Shown in pieces: positions 25,682-34,810 of a stretch of 64,000 nucleotides of DNA. The notes under the pieces were generated by a model that did not search any database, was not told where the DNA came from, and saw only the letters and a list, made by a program, of their open reading frames with translations. The position numbers were made by a program, and so were the translations under genes. Origin of the DNA: Bacillota bacterium (GTDB lineage: Bacteria; Bacillota; Limnochordia; Limnochordales; ZCTH02-B6); assembly GCA_017577945.1 (NCBI GenBank), contig PKQS01000007.1, forward strand, positions 124,001 to 188,000, written 5' to 3'. Position 1 is the stretch's first letter. Every line of letters starts with the position of its first letter.

Positions 25682-26679
25682 AGGCGATTTTGCCCGTCGC
25701 AGGGGTCGGGACGCGTCTGCGGCCGCTGACGCACACGCAGCCGAAGACGCTGGTGCACGTGGCAGGAAAGCCCATTCTCGGCCACATCCTGGACCGGCTG
25801 CTGCCGGTGGGCGTGGACGAGGTGGTGCTCATCGTCGGTCAATGGGGCGAGCGCATCGTCGAATACGTGCGGCGGGAGTACCCGCAGCTGAAAGTGACGG
25901 CCGTGGAGCAGCCGGAGCGCAAAGGGCTGGGCCACGCCGTGTACATGGCGAAAGACGTCTTCAAGGACAGCGAGCCGGCCCTCATCGTGCTGGGCGACAC
26001 CATTTTTCAGGCGGACTTGCGCGAGGCGCTGCGCTCGGGGAAGAGTACCATCGGCGTGCGCCGGGTGCCGAACCCGAGCCAGTTCGGCGTCGTCGAGCTG
26101 GAGGACGGGCGAGTCAAGCGGCTGGTGGAAAAGCCGGCCGATCCGCCGTCGGATCTGGCCATCGTGGGCATTTACTTCGTGCGCGACAGCGGGCTGCTGT
26201 TCCGGTGCCTGCACGAAATCATCGCGGAAGACATCAAGGTCAAGGGCGAATACCAGCTGACCGACGGATTGCAGCGCATGATCGAGCGGGGCGAGGAGCT
26301 GCTGACGTTCCCGGTGGAGGACTGGTGGGACTGCGGCAATCCCGAGATCTTGCTGCGCACCAACCGGGAGCTCCTGTCCCGCGCCGAGCGGCCGCCGGTG
26401 CGGATCGAGGGCAGCGTCATCATCCCGCCTGTGGCCATCGACCCGACGGCCGTCATCGAAGGGTCCATCATCGGCCCGTACGTCTCGGTGGCGGCGGGAG
26501 CGACCATCACCCACTGCGTCATCCGCGACAGCATTATTAATGAAGGCGCTCGCGTGTCCAACGCGCTGCTGGAAAACTCCCTCATCGGCGAAGACGCCGA
26601 GGTGTGCGGCGAATTCGCCCGCCTGCACATCGGCGATTCGTCCAGCTTGTTTATGGGCGGGCGCCGCGGCCGGGAGTGA
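25678..26679 (+). CDS. Sugar-1-phosphate nucleotidyltransferase
   Basis: 333 residues, long RmlA-type NDP-sugar pyrophosphorylase. N-terminal nucleotide-binding signature AILPVAGVGTRLRPLTHTQP with the catalytic-site Lys soon after (KTLVHVAGKPI); catalytic Asp region VLGDTIFQADL; sugar-site EKP (VEKPADPPSD). A short left-handed beta-helix follows at about 250-325. The likely product is dTDP- or UDP-glucose-type sugar for LPS or surface glycans; the exact sugar cannot be read. TTG start overlaps the lpxC stop. Confidence 0.87.
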   Translation: MKAILPVAGVGTRLRPLTHTQPKTLVHVAGKPILGHILDRLLPVGVDEVVLIVGQWGERIVEYVRREYPQLKVTAVEQPERKGLGHAVYMAKDVFKDSEPALIVLGDTIFQADLREALRSGKSTIGVRRVPNPSQFGVVELEDGRVKRLVEKPADPPSDLAIVGIYFVRDSGLLFRCLHEIIAEDIKVKGEYQLTDGLQRMIERGEELLTFPVEDWWDCGNPEILLRTNRELLSRAERPPVRIEGSVIIPPVAIDPTAVIEGSIIGPYVSVAAGATITHCVIRDSIINEGARVSNALLENSLIGEDAEVCGEFARLHIGDSSSLFMGGRRGRE

Positions 26680-26684
26680 GGGAC

Positions 26685-27122
26685 ATGGAAGTCGTCGAGA
26701 TCATGAAGTGGCTTCCCCACCGTTTCCCCATGCTGATGGTGGACCGCATCGTCGAGCTCGAGCCGGGGCGGCGGGCGGTGGCCATCAAGAACGTCACCAT
26801 CAACGAGCCCATTTTCGCCGGACACTACCCCGACCGGCCCATCTTTCCGGGCGTGCTCATTATCGAAGCCATGGCGCAAACCGCGGGCGTTGCGCTGCTT
26901 CCGGAGGGCCAAACGGCCGGCGCGGGCGGCAAGGTGCCGCTTCTGACCGGCGTGGACGGCGTGCGCTTCCGGCGGCCCGTGCTGCCGGGCGACCAGCTGC
27001 GCATCGAAGTGACGGCGCTGAAGGTGCGAGGCGACATTGGCAAGGTGGCGGGCAAGGTGACGGTGAACGGCGAGACGGTGGCGGAGGCCGAGCTCATGTT
27101 TGCTTGGAGGCAGATGGAATGA
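26685..27122 (+). CDS. fabZ: 3-hydroxyacyl-ACP dehydratase FabZ
   Basis: 145-residue hot-dog-fold dehydratase of fatty-acid elongation. Catalytic His in LPHRFPMLMVDR (about residue 12) and Glu in FPGVLIIEAMAQTAGV (about 65). It competes with LpxA for 3-hydroxyacyl-ACP, and its position between the lpxC region and lpxA is the common lpxC/fabZ/lpxA arrangement. The ATG overlaps no neighbour (5 bases after the nucleotidyltransferase) and its stop overlaps lpxA (ATGA). Confidence 0.95.
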   Translation: MEVVEIMKWLPHRFPMLMVDRIVELEPGRRAVAIKNVTINEPIFAGHYPDRPIFPGVLIIEAMAQTAGVALLPEGQTAGAGGKVPLLTGVDGVRFRRPVLPGDQLRIEVTALKVRGDIGKVAGKVTVNGETVAEAELMFAWRQME

Positions 27123-27910
27123 CGGAAGAGCGCGGTCGGCGCATCCACCCGACAGCCGTCGTGGACCCGCGCGCGGAGATCGGTGACAACGTGGTCATCG
27201 GGCCTTATTGCGTCGTCGAAGGGGACGTCGTCATCGGCGAGGGCACGCGCCTTGGGCCCCACGTGGTCGTCTACTCGGGCACGCGGCTAGGACGCGACAA
27301 CTTCGTCGACGTGGGCGCGGTGCTCGGCATGGTGCCGCAGGATCTGAAGTACAAGGGCGAGCGGACGACGCTGGTCATCGGCGACGGCAACCACATCGGC
27401 GCCTACGCGACCATCAGCCGCGGCACGGAGACGGGGCGGGGCGAGACGCGCATCGGCAGCCGCAATTACATGATGGCGATGGTGCACATCGGCCACGACT
27501 GCATCGTGGGCGACGAGACCATCTTGACGCAGGGAGCCGCCTTGTCCGGCATGGTGACGGTGGAGGACTGGGCCGTCCTCGGAGGGATGGCGGGCGTCCA
27601 CCAGTTCGTCCGCATCGGCCGCCTGGCCATGGTGGGCGGCATGTGCAAGGTCACGAGAGACGTGCCTCCGTATATGCTGGTGGACGGACATCCGGCGCAA
27701 GCCCGGGGCATCAACACCGTAGGCCTCACGCGGCGCGGGGTCAGCGAGCAGCGGCGCAGCGAGCTGCGGCGGCTCTTTCGCATCTTATTCCGCTCGCCCA
27801 TGGGCTTGGAGGAACGCCTGGCCGCGATTCGCGAACAGGTGCCGCCTTCGCCCGAGCGGGACCACGTGCTGAAGTTCGTGGCCGAGTCGGAGCGAGGCAT
27901 ATGCCAGTGA
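27119..27910 (+). CDS. lpxA: UDP-N-acetylglucosamine acyltransferase LpxA
   Basis: First step of lipid A synthesis. 263 residues (E. coli 262): left-handed beta helix of hexapeptide repeats (IHPTAVVDPRAEIGDNVVIG onward) and a C-terminal helical domain. The catalytic His is in MVHIGHDCIVGDE. The C-terminal signature GLTRRGVSEQRRSELRRLFR is characteristic. Starts in the ATGA overlap with fabZ. Confidence 0.97.
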   Translation: MTEERGRRIHPTAVVDPRAEIGDNVVIGPYCVVEGDVVIGEGTRLGPHVVVYSGTRLGRDNFVDVGAVLGMVPQDLKYKGERTTLVIGDGNHIGAYATISRGTETGRGETRIGSRNYMMAMVHIGHDCIVGDETILTQGAALSGMVTVEDWAVLGGMAGVHQFVRIGRLAMVGGMCKVTRDVPPYMLVDGHPAQARGINTVGLTRRGVSEQRRSELRRLFRILFRSPMGLEERLAAIREQVPPSPERDHVLKFVAESERGICQ

Positions 27911-28719
27911 AAACGGTCGGGATTATCGCGGGCGCGGGCCAGCTGCCGGCGCTGGGGGCGCAGGCGGCGCGTGAGCTGGGCTGGGACGTCGTTGCGGTGC
28001 GGGTGGTGCCGGAGGCGGCGGACCTGGCTGGGCACGCGCGCCTTTGCCGCGACATCCCGTTCACCCGCTACGGGGACGTGTTACAGGCGCTGGCCGCGGC
28101 GGGCGTGCGCGACGTGTACCTGATGGGGAAGCTGCCCAGGACGGCGGTGCACGCGCGGGATCTGGACGAGGCGGCGCAGCAGGTGCTGAGCCGGGTCGCG
28201 GCGCGGGGAGATCACGCACTGCTGGCGGCGCTGGTGCAAGACATGGCCCAGCGGGGGTTCGTGGTGCGCCCGCAGACGGAGCTGCTGGCGCGGTTCCTGG
28301 CGCCGGTGGGCTGGGCCGCGGGGCGGCCGCCTAGTGAGCGGGAGTGGGCCGACATCCGCTACGGCTTCGAAATCGCTGCGCTGCTGGCCGACAAGGTCGA
28401 CGCGGGCCAGACGGTGGTCGTCAAGGACGGGGTCGTGCTGGCCTTGGAGGCGGCGGAGGGAACCGACGAGACCATTCGCCGCGGCGGGCGCCTGGGCGGG
28501 CCGGGCGCGGTGGTAGTCAAGGTCAAAGGGCGGCGGCCGCTGGACTTCGAGCTGCCGGCCGTGGGCCATGACACGCTGGACGCGCTGCTGGAGGCTGGGG
28601 CGGGGGCGCTGGCGCTGGAGGCCGGCCGGGTGTTGCTGCTGGACGCGGAAGGCTTGGCGGCCCGGGCGGCGCAGGCCGGTTTGGCCATCGTGGCGATGGA
28701 AAGAAGCGAGCGGCCATGA
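27901..28719 (+). CDS. lpxI: UDP-2,3-diacylglucosamine pyrophosphatase LpxI
   Basis: 272 residues of the LpxI (DUF1009) family, the Caulobacter-type enzyme that replaces LpxH and makes lipid X. N terminus VGIIAGAGQLPALGAQAARE is diagnostic; DVYLMGKLPR, the C-terminal KVKGRRPLDFELPAVGHDTL and the Ala-rich end follow the family. The LpxH calcineurin-type motifs are absent. The gene overlaps lpxA by 10 bases and lpxB by 4. Confidence 0.93.
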   Translation: MPVKTVGIIAGAGQLPALGAQAARELGWDVVAVRVVPEAADLAGHARLCRDIPFTRYGDVLQALAAAGVRDVYLMGKLPRTAVHARDLDEAAQQVLSRVAARGDHALLAALVQDMAQRGFVVRPQTELLARFLAPVGWAAGRPPSEREWADIRYGFEIAALLADKVDAGQTVVVKDGVVLALEAAEGTDETIRRGGRLGGPGAVVVKVKGRRPLDFELPAVGHDTLDALLEAGAGALALEAGRVLLLDAEGLAARAAQAGLAIVAMERSERP

Positions 28720-29864
28720 CGCGAATTTTGTTGTCCGCCGGCGAGGCGTCGGGCGACATGCACGCGGCCGAGTTGGCCGCGCGCTTGCGCGAGCGGGACG
28801 GCGCGGTGGAGATGTACGGCATGGGCGGGCCGCTGATGCGGCGCGCCGGCGTCGACGTGCTGTTCGACCCTACGAGCATAAGCACCGTGGGGTTTGCGGA
28901 GGCGCTGCGCAGCCTCGGCGTGTTCCGGAAAGTGCTGCGGCGGCTGGAGGAGGCGATGGCCCAGCGGCCGCCGGACGTCGCGGTCTTGGTCGATTTTCCG
29001 GGATTCAACCTGAAGCTGGCGGAGGCCGCGGCCCGGCGGGGAGTGCCCATCGTGTACTACATGAGCCCTTCCGTCTGGGCGTGGGGCAAAGGGCGCGCGT
29101 ACAAGCTGGCGCGCTTGGGTGCGACCATCTGCGCGGTGTTCCCGTTTGAAGAGGCTGTCTACCGGGAAGCGGGGGCCGAGGTGGTGTACGTAGGCCATCC
29201 GCTGGTGGCGCGGGTGAAGCCCGGGGCTTCCCGGGAGGAACTGCGCCGGGAGCTGGGCGTAGGCCCCCAGGATCTGCTGGTGGCGCTGCTTCCCGGCAGC
29301 CGCCGGCAGGAGCTGGCCGCCTTGCTGGGCCCGATGCTGGAAGCGGCCGCCATCATCCGCCGGAAACGGCCCGAGGCGCGCTTTGCGGTGCCGGTGGCGC
29401 ATACGCTGGACGTGGAGACGGTGCGGAAGGCCGTGTCCGGCGCGGGCGTGCCGGTGGCGGTCGTGCCGGGGCGCGCCTACGACGTGATGCACGCGGCGGA
29501 CGCGGCCATCATCAGCATGGGAACGGCCACGCTGGAGGCGGCGCTGCTGGGGCTGCCGCACGTCGCCTGCTACCGGCTTTCCCCGGTGACGTACGCCGTC
29601 GCCAAGCGACTGGTGCGCATCTCGCGCTACGCCATGCCCAACATCGTGGCGGGCAAGGACATCGTTCCCGAGCTGCTGCAAGACGACGTGACGGGCCCCC
29701 GCCTGGCGGAGGCGGTGCTGGCGCTGCTGGATCCGGCCGCGCGGGAGCGGGTGCGCGCAGAGCTGGCGCAGGTGAAGGCGGCGCTGGGCGAAGGCGACGC
29801 GGCGGGACGGGCGGCCGGCGTCATTTTGGCCAAGGCGCGGGCGAAGGCCGCGCGGGTGCCGTGA
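28716..29864 (+). CDS. lpxB: Lipid-A-disaccharide synthase LpxB
   Basis: GT19 glycosyltransferase joining lipid X to UDP-diacylglucosamine. 382 residues. N-terminal ILLSAGEASGDMHAAELA is the family signature; MYGMGGPLMRRAG, VLVDFPGFNLKLA, YYMSPSVWAWGKGRA, LLPGSRRQEL and the donor-site ATLEAALLGLPHVACYR all follow in order. Peripheral inner-membrane enzyme. Starts in an ATGA overlap with lpxI. Confidence 0.97.
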   Translation: MTRILLSAGEASGDMHAAELAARLRERDGAVEMYGMGGPLMRRAGVDVLFDPTSISTVGFAEALRSLGVFRKVLRRLEEAMAQRPPDVAVLVDFPGFNLKLAEAAARRGVPIVYYMSPSVWAWGKGRAYKLARLGATICAVFPFEEAVYREAGAEVVYVGHPLVARVKPGASREELRRELGVGPQDLLVALLPGSRRQELAALLGPMLEAAAIIRRKRPEARFAVPVAHTLDVETVRKAVSGAGVPVAVVPGRAYDVMHAADAAIISMGTATLEAALLGLPHVACYRLSPVTYAVAKRLVRISRYAMPNIVAGKDIVPELLQDDVTGPRLAEAVLALLDPAARERVRAELAQVKAALGEGDAAGRAAGVILAKARAKAARVP

Positions 29865-31105
29865 TGGAACTGCTGTTTACGACCAACTCGCCCGGCGAGG
29901 TGGCCACCTGGCTGGCGCCCACGCTGCGGGCGGTCAAGAGGCTGGCGCCCGCGGCGAAAACGACGGTGTTTCTTGTACCGTGCGCATTCGCCACCGGCGC
30001 GGAAGCCGCCGTCGTGCGAGCCATGCCCGAGGCCGACCGGGTGTTCACGCCGCAAGACTACTGGCGCATCGTTACCGGTGTGCGGCGGTTTCAATGGCTG
30101 GGCGGGCGCCGGCCGGCGCAGGCGGCGCTGCTGTATCTGGGCGGCGATCTGGTCCACGCCGCGGTGCTGGCCCGCCGGCTGCGGGTACCGGCGCTGGCGT
30201 ACGTGGAGCGGGGCAGCCGCTGGACGCGCTGGTTCGACGCGGTGCTGGTGCCGGACGAACGGGCGCGCCGCAGCGTCGTGCGCCGGGGGGAGCAAGACGA
30301 GCGCCTTGAACTGGTGGGCGACTTGATGGTGGATGCCGTGCAGGCGGGCCCGGGCCGGCGCGAGCTGGCCGCCGAGCTGGGACTGGACGTCAACAAGCCC
30401 ATCGTGGCCGTCTTCCCCGGCAGTCGGCCCTACGAGCTGTCGCTGATGCTCGGCTTCTTCCTGCGGGCCGTCGAGCTGCTGCGCGCCGAAGCGCCGGAGC
30501 TGCAGTGCCTCGTCAGTTTGTCGGAGTTCGCGCCGCCTGCGCTGCTGGCGGCGGCCGGCGAAGGGCCGCTGGAGGGGACGCGCGTTGCGGTCGAGCCGGC
30601 GGGGACAGTGTGGCGCCTGACGACCGAGCGGGGCTTGACGGCGCTGGCCGTGCAGGGCAGGCCCTACGACGTGATGCGGGCGGCGGACCTGGCGCTGACC
30701 ATCCCGGGAAGCAACACGGCGGAGATGGCGGCGGTGGGCCTGCCGATGGTGGTCGCGCTGCCGCTGAACTCGGCGGAGAAGATTCCCCTGCCCGGCGCCG
30801 CCCAGTTTATCGGCCGCATTCCGTGGCTTGGCCCGCGCCTGAAGCGCGGCCTCATCCAGCGGCGGGCGGCGGCCATGCCGCTGGTGGCCTGGCCGAATCG
30901 CAAGGCCGGCGAGCGCATCGTGCCGGAAGTGCGGGGGATTTTGCGGCCCGAAGACGTGGCCCTGGAGGCGGCGCCGCTGCTGCGGGACGCCCGGCGCCGG
31001 GCGGCCATGGCGGAGCGGCTGCGGGAAGTGATGGGGCCCTCGGGCGCCGGGGAGCGGGTCGCGCGCAGGCTCCTGGAGGCGGCGGAGGCGGGTGGGCGCC
31101 GGTGA
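29864..31105 (+). CDS. LpxB-related GT-B glycosyltransferase (first paralogue)
   Basis: 413 residues with a GT-B fold related to lipid-A-disaccharide synthase: an N-terminal domain with LLFTTNSPGEVATWLAPTLR, a middle FPGSRPYELSLMLGFF (equivalent to LPGSR in LpxB) and a donor-site ALTIPGSNTAEMAAVGLPMV. The classical LpxB start motif SAGEASGD is changed to TNSPGEVA, so the acceptor probably differs. ATG overlaps the lpxB TGA by one base. Its product is likely another step of lipid A, core or glycolipid synthesis; the reaction is unknown. Confidence 0.72.
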   Translation: MELLFTTNSPGEVATWLAPTLRAVKRLAPAAKTTVFLVPCAFATGAEAAVVRAMPEADRVFTPQDYWRIVTGVRRFQWLGGRRPAQAALLYLGGDLVHAAVLARRLRVPALAYVERGSRWTRWFDAVLVPDERARRSVVRRGEQDERLELVGDLMVDAVQAGPGRRELAAELGLDVNKPIVAVFPGSRPYELSLMLGFFLRAVELLRAEAPELQCLVSLSEFAPPALLAAAGEGPLEGTRVAVEPAGTVWRLTTERGLTALAVQGRPYDVMRAADLALTIPGSNTAEMAAVGLPMVVALPLNSAEKIPLPGAAQFIGRIPWLGPRLKRGLIQRRAAAMPLVAWPNRKAGERIVPEVRGILRPEDVALEAAPLLRDARRRAAMAERLREVMGPSGAGERVARRLLEAAEAGGRR

Positions 31106-32289
31106 CCGTGCTGATGGTGACCAACGGCCACGGGGAGGACTTGCTGGCGGTGTGCCTCGCCGACGCGCTGCGGCGGCGCTGGCCGTGGCTGCGCATCGAG
31201 GCGATCCCGCTGGTGGGCGAAGGGACGCGACTGGCGCAGGCGGGCCTCGCCGTGCCGGGGCCCCGGGTGCGGGTGCCGTCCGGCGGCATGGTGCGGCCGC
31301 AGTGGCGGACGGTCGTGCGCGACTTGCGGGCCGGGCTCATCGGCCAGATGCGGCGGCAAATGCGCTTCGTGGCGTCGCGCCGGGGCCGCGCGCAGTACGT
31401 CATCGCGGTGGGCGACGTGTTCGCGGGCTGGGCGGCGGGCCGCTGCCTGCCCGGCACGCCTTTGATCTTGGTGGCCACGGCCAAATCGGAATACATCCAC
31501 GGCCATTCGCGCCTGGAGACGTGGTGGATGAAGCGCCGGGCGCAGCACGTTTTCGCCCGCGACGAGCGCACGGCGGCGGCGCTGCGGCGGGCGGGCGTCG
31601 CGGCGTCCTGGGTCGGCAACTTGATGATGGACGCGATGACGATTACCGGCGCGCTGCAGCTGGGGGCGGCGGCGCGGCCGGTCGTCGCGCTCCTGCCAGG
31701 CAGCCGCGAAGACGCGTATTTGAACTTGGACAGCCTGACGGCGGTGCTGGAGCTTCTGGCCGAAGACGGCGGCGTTACGGGGCTGGTGCCGCTGGCGCCG
31801 GGTTTGGATATGGCCCGTGCGGCCGAGGTCGTGCGGCGCCGCGGGTGGGTCCCGGCGCGCCGGGAGGCGGCGGGCGCCGCGCAGCCGGCGGTGCGGGATG
31901 AAGCGTTCCAGAAGGGCCGGGGCTTCTTGTGGATCTTGGAAGGAGCTTTTGGCGACGTGCTGGCCGCCGCGGACGTGGTCATCGGCCTGGCGGGGACGGG
32001 CAACGAGCAGGCGGCGGGGCTGGGCAAGCCGGTCGTCGCTTTTCCGGGCCCGGGCGTGCAGTTCGGCCCGCGATTTATGCGGGCCCAGCGGCTGCTGCTG
32101 GGGGAGGCGCTGGCGGTGACGCCGCCGGATCCGGGAGCGGTGGCGGCGGAGGTACGGGCCATTTTGTCGGATCCAGCGCGGCGGGCGCGCATGGCCGCCG
32201 CGGGCCGTGAGCGGATGGGGCCGCCGGGCGCGGCCGACCGGATGGCGGAGGCCATCGGGCGTCTGTGGAAGTGGGAGGAGCAGCGTTGA
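31102..32289 (+). CDS. LpxB-related protein, TIGR03492-like (second paralogue)
   Basis: 395 residues. N terminus TVLMVTNGHGEDLLAVCLA, then IPLVGEGTRLAQAGL and LLPGSREDAYLNL, match what I know of the lipid-A-disaccharide synthase-related family first seen in cyanobacteria and Deinococcus. The second half has GLAGTGNEQAAGLGKPVVAF and a C-terminal GPPGAADRMAEAI. GTG start overlaps the preceding gene by 4 bases. Two LpxB relatives in tandem behind lpxB suggest a lineage-specific modification of lipid A or of another glycolipid. Confidence 0.75.
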   Translation: MTVLMVTNGHGEDLLAVCLADALRRRWPWLRIEAIPLVGEGTRLAQAGLAVPGPRVRVPSGGMVRPQWRTVVRDLRAGLIGQMRRQMRFVASRRGRAQYVIAVGDVFAGWAAGRCLPGTPLILVATAKSEYIHGHSRLETWWMKRRAQHVFARDERTAAALRRAGVAASWVGNLMMDAMTITGALQLGAAARPVVALLPGSREDAYLNLDSLTAVLELLAEDGGVTGLVPLAPGLDMARAAEVVRRRGWVPARREAAGAAQPAVRDEAFQKGRGFLWILEGAFGDVLAAADVVIGLAGTGNEQAAGLGKPVVAFPGPGVQFGPRFMRAQRLLLGEALAVTPPDPGAVAAEVRAILSDPARRARMAAAGRERMGPPGAADRMAEAIGRLWKWEEQR

Positions 32290-33191
32290 AGCCGGACGCA
32301 AGCATCGTCATACCGACGTTCAACCGCCGCGAGCTGCTGCGGCGGACGCTGCAGTCGCTGGCGGACCAGACGTATCCGGCGGAACGCTTCGAAGTGGTCG
32401 TGGTCGACGACGGCTCCGACGACGGCACGGACGCCATGGTGCGGCAGCTGAAGGTTCCCTACAGGCTGCGGTATGTCTGGCAGCCCAACAGCGGGCGGGC
32501 GGCGGCGCGCAACCGCGGCGTGCGGGCCGCGGCGGCGGACTTGCTCATTTTTCTCGACAGCGACGTGGCGGTGGCGCGTGAATTCGTCGAAGCCCATGTG
32601 CGGGCCCACGACGTGCCCGGGCGCGTCGTCAAAGGGCCCGTTATCCACGTGCCCACGCTGGACTGGCCGCTGGACCGCGAGCCCACGCTGGCGGACGTCT
32701 CGACGGCTTTTTTCGCCACGGCCAACGTGTCGGTGGCGCGCCGGCACCTGGAGGCGGCGGGCCTGTTCAACGAGTCGTTTCGCGAATACGGCTGGGAAGA
32801 CCTAGAGCTCGGCGACCGGCTGCGGGCGCTGGGCTTGCGCTCCTACACGGCGCACGCCGCGCGGGGCTACCACTACAGCCCGCCGTGGCGGCTGGCCGAT
32901 CTGCCAGCCCAGCGGGAGCGGGAACGGCAGCGGGGCCATAACGCCATCCGCTATTACCGCCTGCGCCCCACGCTGCGGGTGCGGGCCAAGCTGCTTTTGT
33001 TCCCGCCGGTCTTCTGGCTCGACCGCCTGGCGTTTCCGTGGAACTGGTGCGACGGGCCCGCGTTTCAGCGTTTCCTGCAGGCACTGGAGCGGCGCGGTCC
33101 CCGCTGGCTGCTTCGCTTTCTCGTCCGCATCGTTCTCCACCACGACTACGTCTGCGGCATGCGGGAAGGGCTACGGCGCGAGGGACGCTGA
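32286..33191 (+). CDS. Family 2 glycosyltransferase
   Basis: 301 residues with an N-terminal GT-A fold: SIVIPTFNRRELLRRTLQSL, nucleotide-binding VVVVDDGSDDGT, SGRAAARNRGV and the metal-binding LIFLDSDVAV (DxD). A galactosyltransferase-type acceptor region FREYGWEDLELGDRLRALG follows (about 165-183). The basic C terminus may be membrane-bound. TTG start overlaps the previous stop; GGAGG lies 6 bases before. Last gene of the lipid A unit, so a core sugar transfer is likely. It ends 21 bases inside the 3' end of the convergent yheC/D gene. Confidence 0.86.
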   Translation: MKPDASIVIPTFNRRELLRRTLQSLADQTYPAERFEVVVVDDGSDDGTDAMVRQLKVPYRLRYVWQPNSGRAAARNRGVRAAAADLLIFLDSDVAVAREFVEAHVRAHDVPGRVVKGPVIHVPTLDWPLDREPTLADVSTAFFATANVSVARRHLEAAGLFNESFREYGWEDLELGDRLRALGLRSYTAHAARGYHYSPPWRLADLPAQRERERQRGHNAIRYYRLRPTLRVRAKLLLFPPVFWLDRLAFPWNWCDGPAFQRFLQALERRGPRWLLRFLVRIVLHHDYVCGMREGLRREGR

Positions 33192-34574
33192 TTGGCCGGA
33201 AAAGCCGGCAAGATACAGGGCGAATTCCAGCGGGCGCTGGTTCGCCGCGCGGGCGCTTTCTTGCATGCCGGCCATTTGGAACACGTTGCGTCCGGTGCGC
33301 GAGTTGGCTTCGAAAAACCAGAGGCGGCCCCGGCGGTCGATGCCGATGTCGATGCCCAGCTCGCCGATGTGTCCGGTGTGCCGGCAGGCGCGGTGGATGA
33401 GCTCCGCGACGGCCAGCGCGATGCGCTCGATTTCGCGCCGCATCTCGACGGCCTGCGCGGGCGTCAGGCCCAGCGTTTCCTCCAGGAGGGGCTCGAGGCG
33501 CCGGGCGTCGCCGCCGCCGAAAAGGTTGGAAACAAAGCTTCCCCGCCGCCCGACGCGGGCGCCGGTGCCCGTCACGCGCAGCACGCCGGCGCCGTCGCGC
33601 TGTACCAGAACGCGCACGTCGAAGATGCGGCCGCGGTGGCGCAGCAAGTCGATGCGGGGCTGGATGAGCCAGGGGCCCCGCGGGCGGCTCAGCAGCATGT
33701 GCACGATGCCCGACAAGTCTCTGGTGCGGCCGCGGTGAACGCGGCAGGCGGCGTCGGTGTAGCGGTACACGTAGCCGCCCTGGCCGTCGGCGCTGATGAG
33801 CCAGATGCCGATCCCCTTGCCGCCGCCGGCCGCTTTCACGTATACCGTGCCGTGGCGGCGGATCATGCCCACGAGATCGGCCGTGCGCCGCAGGACCACC
33901 GTTTCGGGAATGTACCGCGCCAGTTCGGGGACTGCCGCCAGTTGGCGATACACCCACAGTTTCGAGCCGACCCACGAATTGAACTGCTCCACGCCCCGCC
34001 GCCGCAGCCAGCGCTGCACCCGCATTACCGGCCCGTTGACGAATCCGCGGTCATACATGACGTCCGGCAGCGGAAACCGCATGCGCACCCAGCCTTTGTT
34101 TTCCAGCCACGTGATGCCGTCGATGACGCCGGCGTCGCCGCGAACGTCCTGCGCTTCGAAGACGTACACGCACATGCCCAGCGTCCGGCCTAGGCGGATG
34201 AGGCGGCGAAAAAAGGCGGTCTGGGGACCGAACATGGGGCCCGCGGGATACCGCTGGCAGAAGATGCCGACGAAGGGGCCGATATGCAAGGCGCCGGAGG
34301 CGTCGCGGCGGGCCCGCAGGGGCCAGCCGGCGGGCAGGCAGAGGCGCCGCATGAGGGGAGCGGCGACATAGAGCGGTTCGGGGTCTTGCGGCCGCCGCGG
34401 GCGCCCCGGCTGGAGGGGCACGACGTGAACGGCGAGGCGGCGCTGCCCGGCGCGCACGGTCAGCGGCGCGCCCGGGAGAAGGCCGAACCGGGACAGGAAG
34501 GCGTGCGACGCGCCCACAACGGCGCCGTTTTCTCCCGGAAGGGCATGCAGGGTGACTACGGCCTGCTCGTTCAC
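33171..34574 (-). CDS. YheC/YheD-family spore coat-associated ATP-grasp protein
   Basis: 467 residues. N-terminal beta domain (1-110), then the YheC/D signature region GPFVGIFCQRYPAGPMFGPQ, FEAQDV, NRGFVNGPVMRVQRWL-type segments, and a C-terminal ATP-grasp fold with YVKAAGGGKGIGIWLI, RIFDVRVLVQRD and GELGIDIGIDRRGRLWFFEA, whose Glu/Asn pair (EANSRTG) binds metal. In Bacillus, YheC and YheD are spore coat proteins. GTG start with AGGTGAG upstream. Transcribed alone, convergent with the lipid A unit. Confidence 0.86.
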   Translation of the reverse strand: MNEQAVVTLHALPGENGAVVGASHAFLSRFGLLPGAPLTVRAGQRRLAVHVVPLQPGRPRRPQDPEPLYVAAPLMRRLCLPAGWPLRARRDASGALHIGPFVGIFCQRYPAGPMFGPQTAFFRRLIRLGRTLGMCVYVFEAQDVRGDAGVIDGITWLENKGWVRMRFPLPDVMYDRGFVNGPVMRVQRWLRRRGVEQFNSWVGSKLWVYRQLAAVPELARYIPETVVLRRTADLVGMIRRHGTVYVKAAGGGKGIGIWLISADGQGGYVYRYTDAACRVHRGRTRDLSGIVHMLLSRPRGPWLIQPRIDLLRHRGRIFDVRVLVQRDGAGVLRVTGTGARVGRRGSFVSNLFGGGDARRLEPLLEETLGLTPAQAVEMRREIERIALAVAELIHRACRHTGHIGELGIDIGIDRRGRLWFFEANSRTGRNVFQMAGMQESARAANQRPLEFALYLAGFSGQSASLAP

Positions 34575-34810
34575 AGGGTCTCACCTGATTTCTTGCCGCG
34601 CGCCGAGCGGTGCGGGGCGCCGCGGCAGGCGGCCGGGGGACGGCGGCTGGCCGCGGCGCGTTCGCCTGCGGCTGGCGGCCGAGGCTACATTACAATACGC
34701 GGCGGCAACACGATTGGTACGCGGCGCCCGCGAGGCGAGCGTGGGACGTCAAGGCGCCCGGAGCCATACGCTGAGGACTGGAATCCCGACCGCGAAGGAG
34801 GCCTCCGCCG

